DNA of 40,061 bases from Desulfobacterales bacterium RIFOXYA12_FULL_46_15 (GTDB lineage: Bacteria; Desulfobacterota; Desulfobacteria; Desulfobacterales; Desulfobacteraceae). The stretch's first letter is position 1. Every line of letters begins with the position of its first letter. The DNA lies in NCBI GenBank assembly GCA_001799395.1, contig MGTJ01000119.1, positions 1 to 40,061 of the forward strand. Direction: 5' to 3'. The notes under the pieces were generated by a model that worked only from the letters and a program-made list of their open reading frames with translations, was not told where the DNA came from and did not search any database. Made by a program: the position numbers and the translations under genes. Below, one piece after another: positions 1 to 7,877 of this stretch.

Positions 1-483
1 AGGGATGAACTCCTCTCCCGGAAACAGGCCGGGAAGACCGAGGCAGGGCCTGAAAAATTCAGGCTCATGTGGATACAGAACCGTATCCAGTATAAATTTC
101 CCATATTTTCAATACTTGAGGAAATGGGCGCAAAAGTGGTGGCAGATGAACTCAATGACGTAACCTGGGATCTTCTCAACCCAGAAAAACCGTTTGAATC
201 CATGGCAAAAAGAATCATGGGCATTCCCTACTGCCTGGACGCACCTGCCAGGATAGACCATATCCGGAAAATGGCAGAGGAATATCAAATCCAGGGGGCA
301 ATCAACCCCTGCCATTGGGGGTGCCGGCAGGGGACCGGAATAAGGGGGCTGATCACCAGGGGACTCAAGGACATCGGCATCCCTGTCCTGAACCTGGAGA
401 TCGACTGCGTGGATTCACGAAACCTTGCCCCGGGTCAGGTTCGGACAAGACTGGAAGCATTTATGGAAATGCTTGGACAATAA
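1..483 (+). CDS. 2-hydroxyacyl-CoA dehydratase subunit, C-terminal part (HgdB/BcrB/BcrC superfamily)
   Basis: The reading frame is open from base 1, so the gene starts upstream of the window and only its last 160 residues are present. The visible part has the C-terminal half of the 2-hydroxyglutaryl-CoA dehydratase D-component family: a GIPYCLDAPAR stretch, then NPCHWGCRQGTG with two cysteines (the Cys-rich turn near the cluster), then GIPVLNLEIDCVDSR near the end. Family members bind [4Fe-4S] or double-cubane clusters and carry out ketyl-radical dehydration or reduction of acyl-CoA thioesters after one-electron activation by an ATPase. That ATPase lies 35 bases downstream, the usual gene order. 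The substrate (2-hydroxyglutaryl-, phenyllactyl-, benzoyl-CoA or other) cannot be told from this fragment. Stop TAA at 481-483. Confidence 0.85.
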   Translation, partial: RDELLSRKQAGKTEAGPEKFRLMWIQNRIQYKFPIFSILEEMGAKVVADELNDVTWDLLNPEKPFESMAKRIMGIPYCLDAPARIDHIRKMAEEYQIQGAINPCHWGCRQGTGIRGLITRGLKDIGIPVLNLEIDCVDSRNLAPGQVRTRLEAFMEMLGQ

Positions 484-518
484 ACCGGATACTGTAACTA
501 TCAAATTGAAGGATTTTT

Positions 519-1310
519 ATGTATTTTCTCGGAATCGATATCGGCAGCCTGTCATGTGATGCGGTGCTGCTTGATGAACAACAACGGATCGCCGCTTCCT
601 GCGTCGTTCCCACAGGGGTCAGGAATATTGAGGCCATTGCCAGGGTCCGCACCGATGTGATGGATGCCGCAGGAATTGAAGAGAGCAGGATAAAATCCGT
701 CATCTCTACCGGGTACGGCAGAAACCGGGTTGAACAAAGGGACGGTGCTGTCACGGAAATCACCTGCCATGCAAAAGGCATACGCCATCTGATCAGGGAC
801 ACCCGGGTGTTGATCGATATCGGAGGCCAGGACAGCAAGGCCATTCTCATGGATACTGAAGGCAAAGTCGTTGATTTTGCCATGAACGACAAGTGTGCAG
901 CAGGCACGGGACGGTTTCTGGAGGCTATGGCCAGGGCATTGGAAGTGGATATCGAGGATCTGGGGACCCTGGACCGGGATGCTGTCAGCGGCCTGGTCCT
1001 GAGCAGCATGTGTACCGTGTTTGCCGAAAGCGAGGTTGTCTCCCTGATCGCCGGAGGCACTGAACAAAGGGAAATTGCACGGGGGCTGAACCGGGCCATT
1101 GCATCGAGAACCCATTCCCTGGTCAAACGGGTCGTCAAGGAGACCCACGGCATGACCATCTCCATGTCCGGCGGAGTAGCCAGAAACCAGGGGGTGACCC
1201 GGGCAATTGCCGAAAGCCTTGGCATACAGGCCCTGAACATCCCTGAAAAACCGGACATTATCGGTGCCCTGGGGGCCGCCCTGATCGCAGCCGAAAGGTA
1301 TGAACGATAA
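519..1310 (+). CDS. CoA-substrate-specific enzyme activase (HgdC/BadF/BcrD-type ATPase)
   Basis: This 263-residue protein has the length and motifs of the homodimeric archerase that uses ATP hydrolysis to inject one low-potential electron into a 2-hydroxyacyl-CoA dehydratase or benzoyl-CoA reductase. Seen: the ASKHA phosphate-1 motif GIDIGS (residues 5-10), DIGGQDSKA (100-108), NDKCAAGTGRF with Cys126, SSMCTVFAESE with Cys165, and the adenosine motif SGGVARNQG. Cys126 and Cys165 match the two cysteines that hold the single [4Fe-4S] cluster at the dimer interface. The start is supported by GAAGGA at 508-513, five bases before ATG. It follows the dehydratase subunit by 35 bases, so it is probably co-transcribed with it and is its cognate activator. 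The exact substrate class is unknown. Confidence 0.92.
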   Translation: MYFLGIDIGSLSCDAVLLDEQQRIAASCVVPTGVRNIEAIARVRTDVMDAAGIEESRIKSVISTGYGRNRVEQRDGAVTEITCHAKGIRHLIRDTRVLIDIGGQDSKAILMDTEGKVVDFAMNDKCAAGTGRFLEAMARALEVDIEDLGTLDRDAVSGLVLSSMCTVFAESEVVSLIAGGTEQREIARGLNRAIASRTHSLVKRVVKETHGMTISMSGGVARNQGVTRAIAESLGIQALNIPEKPDIIGALGAALIAAERYER

Positions 1311-1527
1311 GCCTGGCCGGCCGGTTCAATCTGCAAAACAAAACCATCACCCGGATATTTGCTATAACTTGATCTTCAAATTTTTAATTTCATGATATGA
1401 ATCTATATTGTTCTTAGAAAAATCATGAATTTCAATTGAATTTTTCAGATCTTTATGAAAGTATGAGGCGTTTGTCGCTAAAAATGATTTAGTAAATATA
1501 ACCGATTCATCAAAAAGGGGAATTTGA
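1311..1527. other. AT-rich intergenic leader before the FAD oxidase gene
   Basis: This 217-base gap is clearly more AT-rich than its flanks. It separates the dehydratase pair from the oxidase set and may hold a promoter for the latter, but no convincing -35/-10 or -24/-12 pair was found. Two ATGAAT half-sites occur (1397-1402 and 1425-1430), each followed after four bases by a degenerate partner. They resemble the palindrome near the TetR gene at 11542-11557, but weakly. A 10-bp palindrome TTCAATTGAA lies at 1431-1440. Confidence 0.35.
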
Positions 1528-2961
1528 ATGAAGACAATTGATGAAGAAAAATTAAGACAAATTGTCGGTGATGCCAATATCAAGACAGACCCTTCCGACC
1601 TCTATATCTACGGTTCAGACTCATCGGTCCACCATGCCATGCCCTGGGCTGTCGTGCGGCCGAAAACCACGGAACAAGTCCAGGCCGTTATGAGATATGC
1701 CAACGAAAACCTGATCCCGGTCATAGCCAGGGGCGGGGGGTCAGGCATGTGCGGCCAGACCGTACCGGTCAGGGGCGGCATCATTCTCGACATGAAGGGA
1801 ATGAACAAAATCCTTGAGATCAACCTGAAAGATGTTTACTGCAGGGTTGAACCCGGTGTGGTGGATGATGATCTGAATCTTGCCCTGAAACCCCACGGAA
1901 TGTTTTTCCCTCCTACACCGGCATCCAGCAGGATTGCCACCATCGGAGGTGAAATCGCCAACAATGCCAGCGGGGTCAGGTCTGTCAAATACGGGGCCAC
2001 ACGGGATGCGGTTCTCGGCATGAAAGTGGTTCTGCCCAACGGAGATCTGGTGAACCTGGGAGCCCGTACACGGGTTGAAGCCTCCGGGTATCAGCTCCAC
2101 AAGCTCATGGTGGGGTCTGAAGGAACCCTGGGCATTGTGGTGGAAGCCACCTTAAGCTTTGTTCCCATCCCGGAATTCCGGTGCATGGGGATTGCCAATT
2201 TCAATACCCTTAAGGATGCCGGAGAGGCTATCGGGTCTATCATGGCGTCCGGCGCTATCCCTTCCATGCTGGAACTGGTGGATGATGTGGCCATCAAAGC
2301 CGTCAACAAAACCATGAACCTGGGGCTGAAGGAAGTGGCGGCAGCCCTGATTTTTGAGGCTGACGGCATGGTCAGGGAAGCCGTGGATTATGAAATCAAT
2401 AAAATGAAAGCCATCTGCCAGAAGCACAACGGCGAAGATATTTATGCCAGCTATGATCCCAAGGAAAGAGACAAAATCTTTCTGGGCAGAAAATCCCTTT
2501 TCCCGGCCTTGTCAAAATATGACGACAACCTGGCCTCCACGGCCTTGGCCGACGACATGGCCGTTCCTTATTCAAAAATGGCGGAAATGGCAGGCAAAAT
2601 CCATGAAATTGCAGATAAATACGGTATTGTTATGACCGCATACGGCCATTGCGGGTCAGGGTGCATGCACACCAAGATCCTCATGGACACCAAACGCAAA
2701 GACCAGTGGGAATCAGCCAGAAAAGCCATTACCGAAGTGTATGACTATGTCCGGTCCGTCAATGGCACCACCAGCGCCGAACACGGCATCGGGCTTTCAA
2801 AGGCCGAATCCTTTAAAATTGAGAAGGCAGATTCCCTGCATCTTCTGGCCTTGATCAAAAAAGCCGTCGACCCCAATAATATCCTGAACCCGGGCAAACT
2901 CTCACAGGCCCCGGAGGACTGGGTAACGGCAACGAACCTCCGGTATTCCGTGAACAGCTAA
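1528..2961 (+). CDS. FAD-linked 2-hydroxyacid oxidase/dehydrogenase (GlcD / LctD type)
   Basis: This 477-residue protein has a PCMH-type FAD-binding domain (about residues 35-215) with PVIARGGGSGMCGQ (64-77), PPTPASSRIATIGGEIANN (128-146) and VGSEGTLGIV (195-204). A FAD-linked oxidase C-terminal domain follows, ending in SAEHGIGLSK and DPNNILNPGK. Relatives are glycolate oxidase GlcD, D-lactate dehydrogenases and the LctD subunit of Etf-coupled lactate dehydrogenase. The usual GHxGDGNxH signature is replaced here by GHCGSGCMH (373-381), which adds two cysteines and loses the Asp and Asn. AAGGGG at 1515-1520 is seven bases before the ATG. Next are an Fe-S partner (17 bases on) and a LarA racemase, so a D- or L-2-hydroxyacid is the likely substrate. 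The exact acid is unknown. Confidence 0.87.
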   Translation: MKTIDEEKLRQIVGDANIKTDPSDLYIYGSDSSVHHAMPWAVVRPKTTEQVQAVMRYANENLIPVIARGGGSGMCGQTVPVRGGIILDMKGMNKILEINLKDVYCRVEPGVVDDDLNLALKPHGMFFPPTPASSRIATIGGEIANNASGVRSVKYGATRDAVLGMKVVLPNGDLVNLGARTRVEASGYQLHKLMVGSEGTLGIVVEATLSFVPIPEFRCMGIANFNTLKDAGEAIGSIMASGAIPSMLELVDDVAIKAVNKTMNLGLKEVAAALIFEADGMVREAVDYEINKMKAICQKHNGEDIYASYDPKERDKIFLGRKSLFPALSKYDDNLASTALADDMAVPYSKMAEMAGKIHEIADKYGIVMTAYGHCGSGCMHTKILMDTKRKDQWESARKAITEVYDYVRSVNGTTSAEHGIGLSKAESFKIEKADSLHLLALIKKAVDPNNILNPGKLSQAPEDWVTATNLRYSVNS

Positions 2962-2978
2962 TATAAAAGGGCATCTCA

Positions 2979-3926
2979 ATGGAAAATAAAACAAAAGAAT
3001 TCAAACATCTTGAAAAATGGCAAAAAACCCTGGCCAATTGCATCCGGTGCGGATATTGTTATGAACATTGCCCCATGTTCAAGTACACGGGCTGGGAATC
3101 GGACGCCCCCCGGGCAAAAATCATCACGGCCTTCGGCCTTTTATCCGGGGAGGTTGAACCTTCTGAGTCCGTATCCCAAAAAATGTTTTCCTGTTTTTAC
3201 TGTAAGCGATGCGAGGCTGCCTGCTCCTCAGGAGTAGCCCTGACGGATATTTTTACAGATGCTAAAAAAGATCTGGTTGAAATGGACCTTAAAGGGCCCG
3301 GCACCACCTCCACGACCAAACTGACCTGTGCCCGGTGCCTGATCTGCCTCAAGGCCTGCCCCCATGAAGCCAGGTCCTATGACGGCAAAAACATTGTTGT
3401 TGACCCTGTCAAATGCCAGGCCTGCGGGATCTGCATTGAAGTCTGCCCGGCCGGAGCCGCAACCATCCAAAACAGTTTCGGAACCGATAGAAATATGCTT
3501 ATGGACCGGGCATCCAACTTTTTTTCAACCCATGAAGCAGCCAAAGCCATTATTTTTGCCTGCAACTGGTCCTATTATCCCGATCTTCAGGCCTCGGTTC
3601 TGCCCGATGCCGAGACAAGGGACAAGAACTATGAAATCCTTGTCAATATGTGTGGCGGACGCCTTGAACCTCAACTGCTCATGGCTCCTTTTCTTTACAA
3701 TGCCTGGGGTGTAATGGCAGCAGTGTGTCCGGAGGATAAATGCGATCACAAGGGGAATGTAAGGGCAAAAAAGACAATTGAAAGCCTTAAGAATACTTTT
3801 AAAAGCATTGATATTGATCCGGAAAGGGTCCGGCTTGTAGAAATCAAGGCTGGTGACAAGGCAAAATTTAAGGCCGAGATTGACACCTTTATGGACAATC
3901 TCAATAAAATGGGCCCCATCCGATAG
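2979..3926 (+). CDS. Fe-S electron-transfer protein: GlcF/HdrC-like clusters, two-cluster ferredoxin and C-terminal MvhD-like domain
   Basis: This is a 315-residue fusion. Residues 20-90 hold two CxxCxxCxxxC motifs as in GlcF/HdrC proteins (Cys21/24/27/31 and Cys72/75/78/82). Residues 115-160 hold a 2[4Fe-4S] ferredoxin (Cys117/120/123/127 and Cys146/149/152/156). Residues 188-313 match the MvhD/FrhD family, the [2Fe-2S] subunit that links hydrogenase or formate dehydrogenase to HdrA: FACNWSYYPD (Cys195), NMCGGRLEP (Cys225), CPEDKCDHKGN (Cys250, Cys255), DPERVRLVEI. The second cysteine of the usual CNWC start is missing. It sits between the FAD oxidase and the racemase in one operon, so it probably carries electrons from hydroxyacid oxidation. 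The MvhD part suggests an Hdr-like acceptor, which is inference. No hdrA gene is in the window. Confidence 0.85.
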   Translation: MENKTKEFKHLEKWQKTLANCIRCGYCYEHCPMFKYTGWESDAPRAKIITAFGLLSGEVEPSESVSQKMFSCFYCKRCEAACSSGVALTDIFTDAKKDLVEMDLKGPGTTSTTKLTCARCLICLKACPHEARSYDGKNIVVDPVKCQACGICIEVCPAGAATIQNSFGTDRNMLMDRASNFFSTHEAAKAIIFACNWSYYPDLQASVLPDAETRDKNYEILVNMCGGRLEPQLLMAPFLYNAWGVMAAVCPEDKCDHKGNVRAKKTIESLKNTFKSIDIDPERVRLVEIKAGDKAKFKAEIDTFMDNLNKMGPIR

Positions 3927-3942
3927 GTAAAGGAGACCGGTT

Positions 3943-5187
3943 ATGAAAATTGATGTGCCTTACGGGCAAGACGGTTTCATGCAGGTGGATCTTGGGGATG
4001 ATATCAAGGTTGATTTTCTTGAGGCCAATGATGTCACCACCGGCGATGAAGATCAGAATATCCGGGATGCCATCCATCATCCCATTAACAGCAAAAATTT
4101 TAAAGATTTTTTGAGTGAGGCCAAAAAAGTTCTGGTCATTGTCAATGACGCCACCCGGCCTACACCCACAAAAAAAATCCTTGAATTCATCTTTGAAGAT
4201 CTTTCAAAAACGGATTTTCATTTCATCATTGCCACCGGTGCCCACAGGGGCCCCACTGAAGAGGAATATATCCAGATCTTCGGTTCCTTTTATGAAAAGA
4301 TCAGGAACAGGATTATTGTTCATGATGCCAGGGCCGATCAGGACATGGTATTTCTCGGCACCTCCTCCAACGGGACTCCCATGCATGTCAACAAGGCCGG
4401 GGTGGAAGCGGACAAGATCATTATCATTTCTTCGGTGGAACCCCATTATTTTGCCGGGTATACTGGCGGCAGGAAATCCTTTCTGCCGGGTATTGCAGGA
4501 TATAAAACCATTGAGCAGAACCATAAACTGGCCCTTTCACCCAAAGCTAAAGCCCTGGCACTGGACGGCAACCCGGTGCATGAAGACATGATGGATGCCA
4601 TCAAAACCGTCAAACAGGACATCTTTTCCATCATGACGGTGCTGGACAAGCATCACAAAGTATATGCCGCCTCTTGCGGTCATATCCATGATTCCTTTCA
4701 TGCAGCCATAGGCTTTGCCAACGAAGTCTTTGCAGCGCCGCTGAAGGAAAAGGCCGATATTGTCGTGTCTGTGGTAAAATTTCCCCAGGATATTGATCTG
4801 TACCAGGCCCAGAAAGGCATTGACAATGCAAAGCTGGCCCTGAAAAAAGACGGCATCCTGATCCTTACGGCAAAATGCAGGCACGGTATCGGCGGGAAAG
4901 CCTTTGCCGATCTCCTGGGATCCAGCGATACGCCCAAAGCAGCCCTTGACACCATTGAAAAAGGCTATGTCCTTGGGTATCACAAAGCTGCTAAAATGGC
5001 GGAAATCGGTCTCTGGGCAGAGATGTGGGGGGTGACGGATGTGGCCCCTGAAATCATTTCAAAACTGTTTATCAGGCCTTTCAATAATCTTCAGGATGCC
5101 CTTGATAAGGCCCTTGAAAAAAAAGGGAAGGATGCGGCTATCCTGTTTCTTATGGATGGCGGGTTAACCGTCCCCATGGTTTCATAG
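3943..5187 (+). CDS. larA: LarA-family nickel-pincer 2-hydroxyacid racemase
   Basis: A 414-residue protein of the LarA (DUF2088) family, which racemises lactate or other 2-hydroxyacids through a nickel pincer nucleotide by hydride transfer. Seen: NDATRPTP (68-75), GAHR with His101, EPHYFAGYTGGRK with His168 and Lys178, and EQNH with His194. By spacing these match the two catalytic histidines, the cofactor-linked lysine and the nickel-binding histidine of characterised lactate racemase. AAAGGAG precedes the ATG by about eight bases. It is the last gene of the operon with the FAD oxidase and Fe-S protein, and is followed by a strong terminator. A racemase beside a stereospecific oxidase would let both enantiomers be oxidised. 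The cofactor genes larB, larC and larE are not in the window. Lactate as the substrate is not proven. Confidence 0.85.
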   Translation: MKIDVPYGQDGFMQVDLGDDIKVDFLEANDVTTGDEDQNIRDAIHHPINSKNFKDFLSEAKKVLVIVNDATRPTPTKKILEFIFEDLSKTDFHFIIATGAHRGPTEEEYIQIFGSFYEKIRNRIIVHDARADQDMVFLGTSSNGTPMHVNKAGVEADKIIIISSVEPHYFAGYTGGRKSFLPGIAGYKTIEQNHKLALSPKAKALALDGNPVHEDMMDAIKTVKQDIFSIMTVLDKHHKVYAASCGHIHDSFHAAIGFANEVFAAPLKEKADIVVSVVKFPQDIDLYQAQKGIDNAKLALKKDGILILTAKCRHGIGGKAFADLLGSSDTPKAALDTIEKGYVLGYHKAAKMAEIGLWAEMWGVTDVAPEIISKLFIRPFNNLQDALDKALEKKGKDAAILFLMDGGLTVPMVS

Positions 5188-5192
5188 ATTTC

Positions 5193-5231
5193 AAAAGAGC
5201 CCGGCCGATCTTTGCTTGACCGGGTTCTTTT
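5193..5231. terminator. Bidirectional intrinsic terminator between larA and the response regulator
   Basis: Arms AAAAGAGCCCGG (5193-5204) and CCGGGTTCTTTT (5220-5231) pair over 12 bp with one G-T wobble around a 15-base loop. The A-tract on one side and T-tract on the other make it work in both directions, as expected between two convergent genes ending at 5187 and 5258. Confidence 0.88.
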
Positions 5232-5257
5232 GATCATTCCTGTTCCAAATATATCCT

Positions 5258-6643
5258 TTAGCTGATATTATATTGTTTCAGTTTTGAATACATTTTGGAT
5301 TTTGATATCCCGGCTATATCACAGGCTTCTTTTACATTGTGCCTTGTATAGGATATAAGTTCGGAGAGGTATTCTTTTTCAGTGGTTGTCAACAATTGGT
5401 TCAACATGGGAAAATTTCCGTTTTCATAATCGTCTGATGGTTTTTTTTTGTTTTCCGGATTCGGCATAAAGGACTGTTTGATCACTTTTGCCCTGACATA
5501 GGACGGCAGATGAATGGAATAGAGGGTAGGCTCGTTTTTGGCTGATGCAACAGCCTTATCCATGGCGCTGGTCAATTCCCTGATATTTCCAGGCCATTCG
5601 TAGGAACTCAGGATATCCAGAAACTCAGGCGAAATTCCCTTGGAATCGATACCATATTTTTTACAGTACCGGTCTATGTAATGCAGGGCAATTTTAATTG
5701 TATCCCCCTGCATCCGGAATAAAGGCGGCAGATCGATACAGATCCCTTTCAACCTGAATAAAAGATCTTTCCTGAATTCTCCCTGGTCGCTTAATTGGTC
5801 CAGATCTTTGCTGGTGGATGCGATTACCCTGAAATTGCATTTTTCCTCTGTTTTACCGCCTGCCGGGGTGAATGTCAAACCCTCCATGACCCTGAGCAAA
5901 GAGCTTTGGACCTGCATGGGAAGTTCCGAAACTTCATCAAGAAAGAGGGTGCCGTTATCAGCCAGTTTGATAAGCCCTGTCCTGTTTTCCAAAGCTCCTG
6001 GAAAGGCTCCTTTTTTATGCCCGTACAACATGCTTTCAACAATGGCTTCATTAATGGCGGAGCAGTCCACAATGACAAAATTTTTTTCACTCCGGCTGCT
6101 GTTCAGATGAATGGTTTTTGCAAAAAGCCCTTTTCCTGTTCCTGAGTCTCCAAAAATCAGGACATTGGTATCAGAGTAGGCGGCAACTGAGATCTGGTCA
6201 AGACAGGACCGGATCTCCTCTGATTCGCCGATAATACCGTTTCGTTTTAAAATACCAGGGCTGGAAACATTACCTTTTTCTTTTCGAAACTGCAATGCCC
6301 GGCTGACCTGAAGGTTTAATTCCTGCCGAAGGAAGGGTTTGCCGAGATAATTCCAGGCTCCGCTGTTAATCGCCATTTCAGCACCGTCCGGGTCGCTGTC
6401 GCCGGTAATGATGATGATTTCAGGTGAAGAAGGCGCTGTCTTGATAATTTTAATCAGATCAAGACCGTTGGCATCCGGGAGATTGACGTCAAGGAAGACA
6501 ATATCAAACCTGCCGTTTTTTGCCAGTTCCACACCTTCCTTTCCAGTCAATGCAGAACGGCTCTCATGACCCAGTTTATCCATCATCTTTGTCAGTATAT
6601 CGCATATCACCCTGTCATCATCAACAATAAGTATGTCTGCCAT
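5258..6643 (-). CDS. Sigma-54 type response regulator (NtrC family) with altered GAFTGA loop
   Basis: A 461-residue protein with a receiver domain (1-115, phospho-acceptor Asp52 in FLDVNLPD), a sigma-54 AAA+ domain (about 135-365) and a Fis-type helix-turn-helix (about 420-461, ending KSKMYSKLKQYNIS). Walker A is GDSGTGKG (165-172), Walker B TLFLDE (232-237), and the arginine-rich FRKDLLFRL segment is present. The loop that contacts sigma-54 reads GAFPGA (212-217) instead of GAFTGA, from a CCA codon where ACA is expected. Proline there is unusual and may change or abolish sigma-54 remodelling. No histidine kinase is adjacent on this strand, so the partner is unknown. It is monocistronic, with 263 bases of noncoding DNA before etfA. 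Confidence 0.9.
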   Translation of the reverse strand: MADILIVDDDRVICDILTKMMDKLGHESRSALTGKEGVELAKNGRFDIVFLDVNLPDANGLDLIKIIKTAPSSPEIIIITGDSDPDGAEMAINSGAWNYLGKPFLRQELNLQVSRALQFRKEKGNVSSPGILKRNGIIGESEEIRSCLDQISVAAYSDTNVLIFGDSGTGKGLFAKTIHLNSSRSEKNFVIVDCSAINEAIVESMLYGHKKGAFPGALENRTGLIKLADNGTLFLDEVSELPMQVQSSLLRVMEGLTFTPAGGKTEEKCNFRVIASTSKDLDQLSDQGEFRKDLLFRLKGICIDLPPLFRMQGDTIKIALHYIDRYCKKYGIDSKGISPEFLDILSSYEWPGNIRELTSAMDKAVASAKNEPTLYSIHLPSYVRAKVIKQSFMPNPENKKKPSDDYENGNFPMLNQLLTTTEKEYLSELISYTRHNVKEACDIAGISKSKMYSKLKQYNIS

Positions 6644-6847
6644 GTTATCTTCCCGTATATACTATGCCTTTTAAAAAAACTTCTTCATGAAGACAAATGA
6701 GACTCTTGTGGAAAAACCGGTAAATTCGTTGGAAATGGAATAAAGAGCTAAGTCCCCAAAAACGATACAATTCTATTACATGATCCGGAAAATGTTGTCA
6801 AACTCAATATAAACCTCCGGATAAGACGGAAAAGAAAAAGAAAGGGA

Positions 6848-6878
6848 AAGGGGCCCTTCAGCATGTGCCGGGCCCCTT
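6848..6878 (-). terminator. Intrinsic terminator of the etf operon
   Basis: A perfect 9-bp stem, AAGGGGCCC (6848-6856) with GGGCCCCTT (6870-6878), encloses a 13-base loop just past the etfA stop. On the minus strand it is followed by a pyrimidine-rich, T-rich stretch (6830-6847). Confidence 0.8.
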
Positions 6879-6906
6879 AGTTTTATGAATAATAATCTAT
6901 ATCTTG

Positions 6907-7875
6907 TTACAGATCATTGATGGCGCTTGTCAATTCAGGCATGAATTCAATGATATTGGCCACAATTCCTATGTCCGCCACCTGGAAGATGGGGGCCTTT
7001 GGATTTTTGTTCACGGCAACAATGAAGGGATTGCCCTTCAGACCGCCCAGATGCTGGAAAGAACCGGAAATGCCCATGGCCATGTATACCTTCGGCTTGA
7101 CGGTTTTACCGGAGGTCCCGACCTGTCTTCCTTTTTCAAGCCATTTTGCATCCACAATAGGCCTTGAGCAGGAAACCACCGTCTTCATAGCTTTGGCAAG
7201 CTCTTCTGCAATTTCAATATTTTCCTGTTCTTCAATTCCACGGCCGATGGAAACCAGGACATCGGCTTTGGTGATATCCACATCACCGACCTCGGCTTGA
7301 ACAATTTCAAGGAATTTTCTTTTTGCAGAAAGATCACCGGCATTGCCTGATTTATCAACCACTGATCCGGAAGCAGTCTTTCCTTCAACGGCAGTGAAAG
7401 ATCCGGGTCTGATGGTGATGACGGCACCTGAAGAAACATCGACAGCCACGTGGGTGCTGACGGCTCCGCCCAGTTCCTGGCGGGACGCTTTCAGGGTGGT
7501 GCCTTCCACACCGTCAAAATTGACAATGTCTGCTGCATAGGCAGCATTCATTTTGATGGAAAGACCGGGAGCCAGATCCATACCGAAGGTGTTATGGGCA
7601 GCAAGGACAATCGCGCCTGCCGGGATAATGTTGAGCAATGCTTTCCTTACCACCTCTGCATTGGGATAAACAAGAGCTGTATTATCGATTTTGATGACTT
7701 CGGCATACAGGCCTGTCATCTCATTGGCAACCTTGTCCAGATCCGGACCTGAACCCGTCAGCACTGCCGTCAGGGATGCTGTTTTATCTATTTTTGCCGC
7801 AGCAGCCGGAAATTCCATGGCCACATCCTCGGCAACACCGTTTGAAAATGGAATATATGCGAAAATCTGTGTCAT
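6907..7875 (-). CDS. etfA: Electron transfer flavoprotein alpha subunit
   Basis: This 322-residue EtfA has an N-terminal Etf domain and a C-terminal FAD-binding domain, with SRPIVDAKWL, GRQVGTSGKTVKP, AMGISGSFQHLGG and VNKNPKAPIFQVADIGIV as the FAD-contacting landmarks. There is no N-terminal ferredoxin extension, unlike some bifurcating LctC/CarE-type EtfA proteins. With EtfB it forms a soluble FAD carrier taking electrons from acyl-CoA dehydrogenases. The ATG lies two bases after the etfB stop. Its AGGAGGG ribosome site overlaps the end of etfB, so translation is probably coupled. The membrane oxidoreductase upstream in the same operon is the likely electron acceptor. Whether this Etf bifurcates electrons cannot be settled by eye. 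Confidence 0.93.
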   Translation of the reverse strand: MTQIFAYIPFSNGVAEDVAMEFPAAAAKIDKTASLTAVLTGSGPDLDKVANEMTGLYAEVIKIDNTALVYPNAEVVRKALLNIIPAGAIVLAAHNTFGMDLAPGLSIKMNAAYAADIVNFDGVEGTTLKASRQELGGAVSTHVAVDVSSGAVITIRPGSFTAVEGKTASGSVVDKSGNAGDLSAKRKFLEIVQAEVGDVDITKADVLVSIGRGIEEQENIEIAEELAKAMKTVVSCSRPIVDAKWLEKGRQVGTSGKTVKPKVYMAMGISGSFQHLGGLKGNPFIVAVNKNPKAPIFQVADIGIVANIIEFMPELTSAINDL

Positions 7876-7877
7876 GA

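Noticed and set aside
1431-1440. TTCAATTGAA palindrome before the FAD oxidase gene
   Set aside because: A 10-bp AT-rich palindrome is expected by chance and does not extend outwards.
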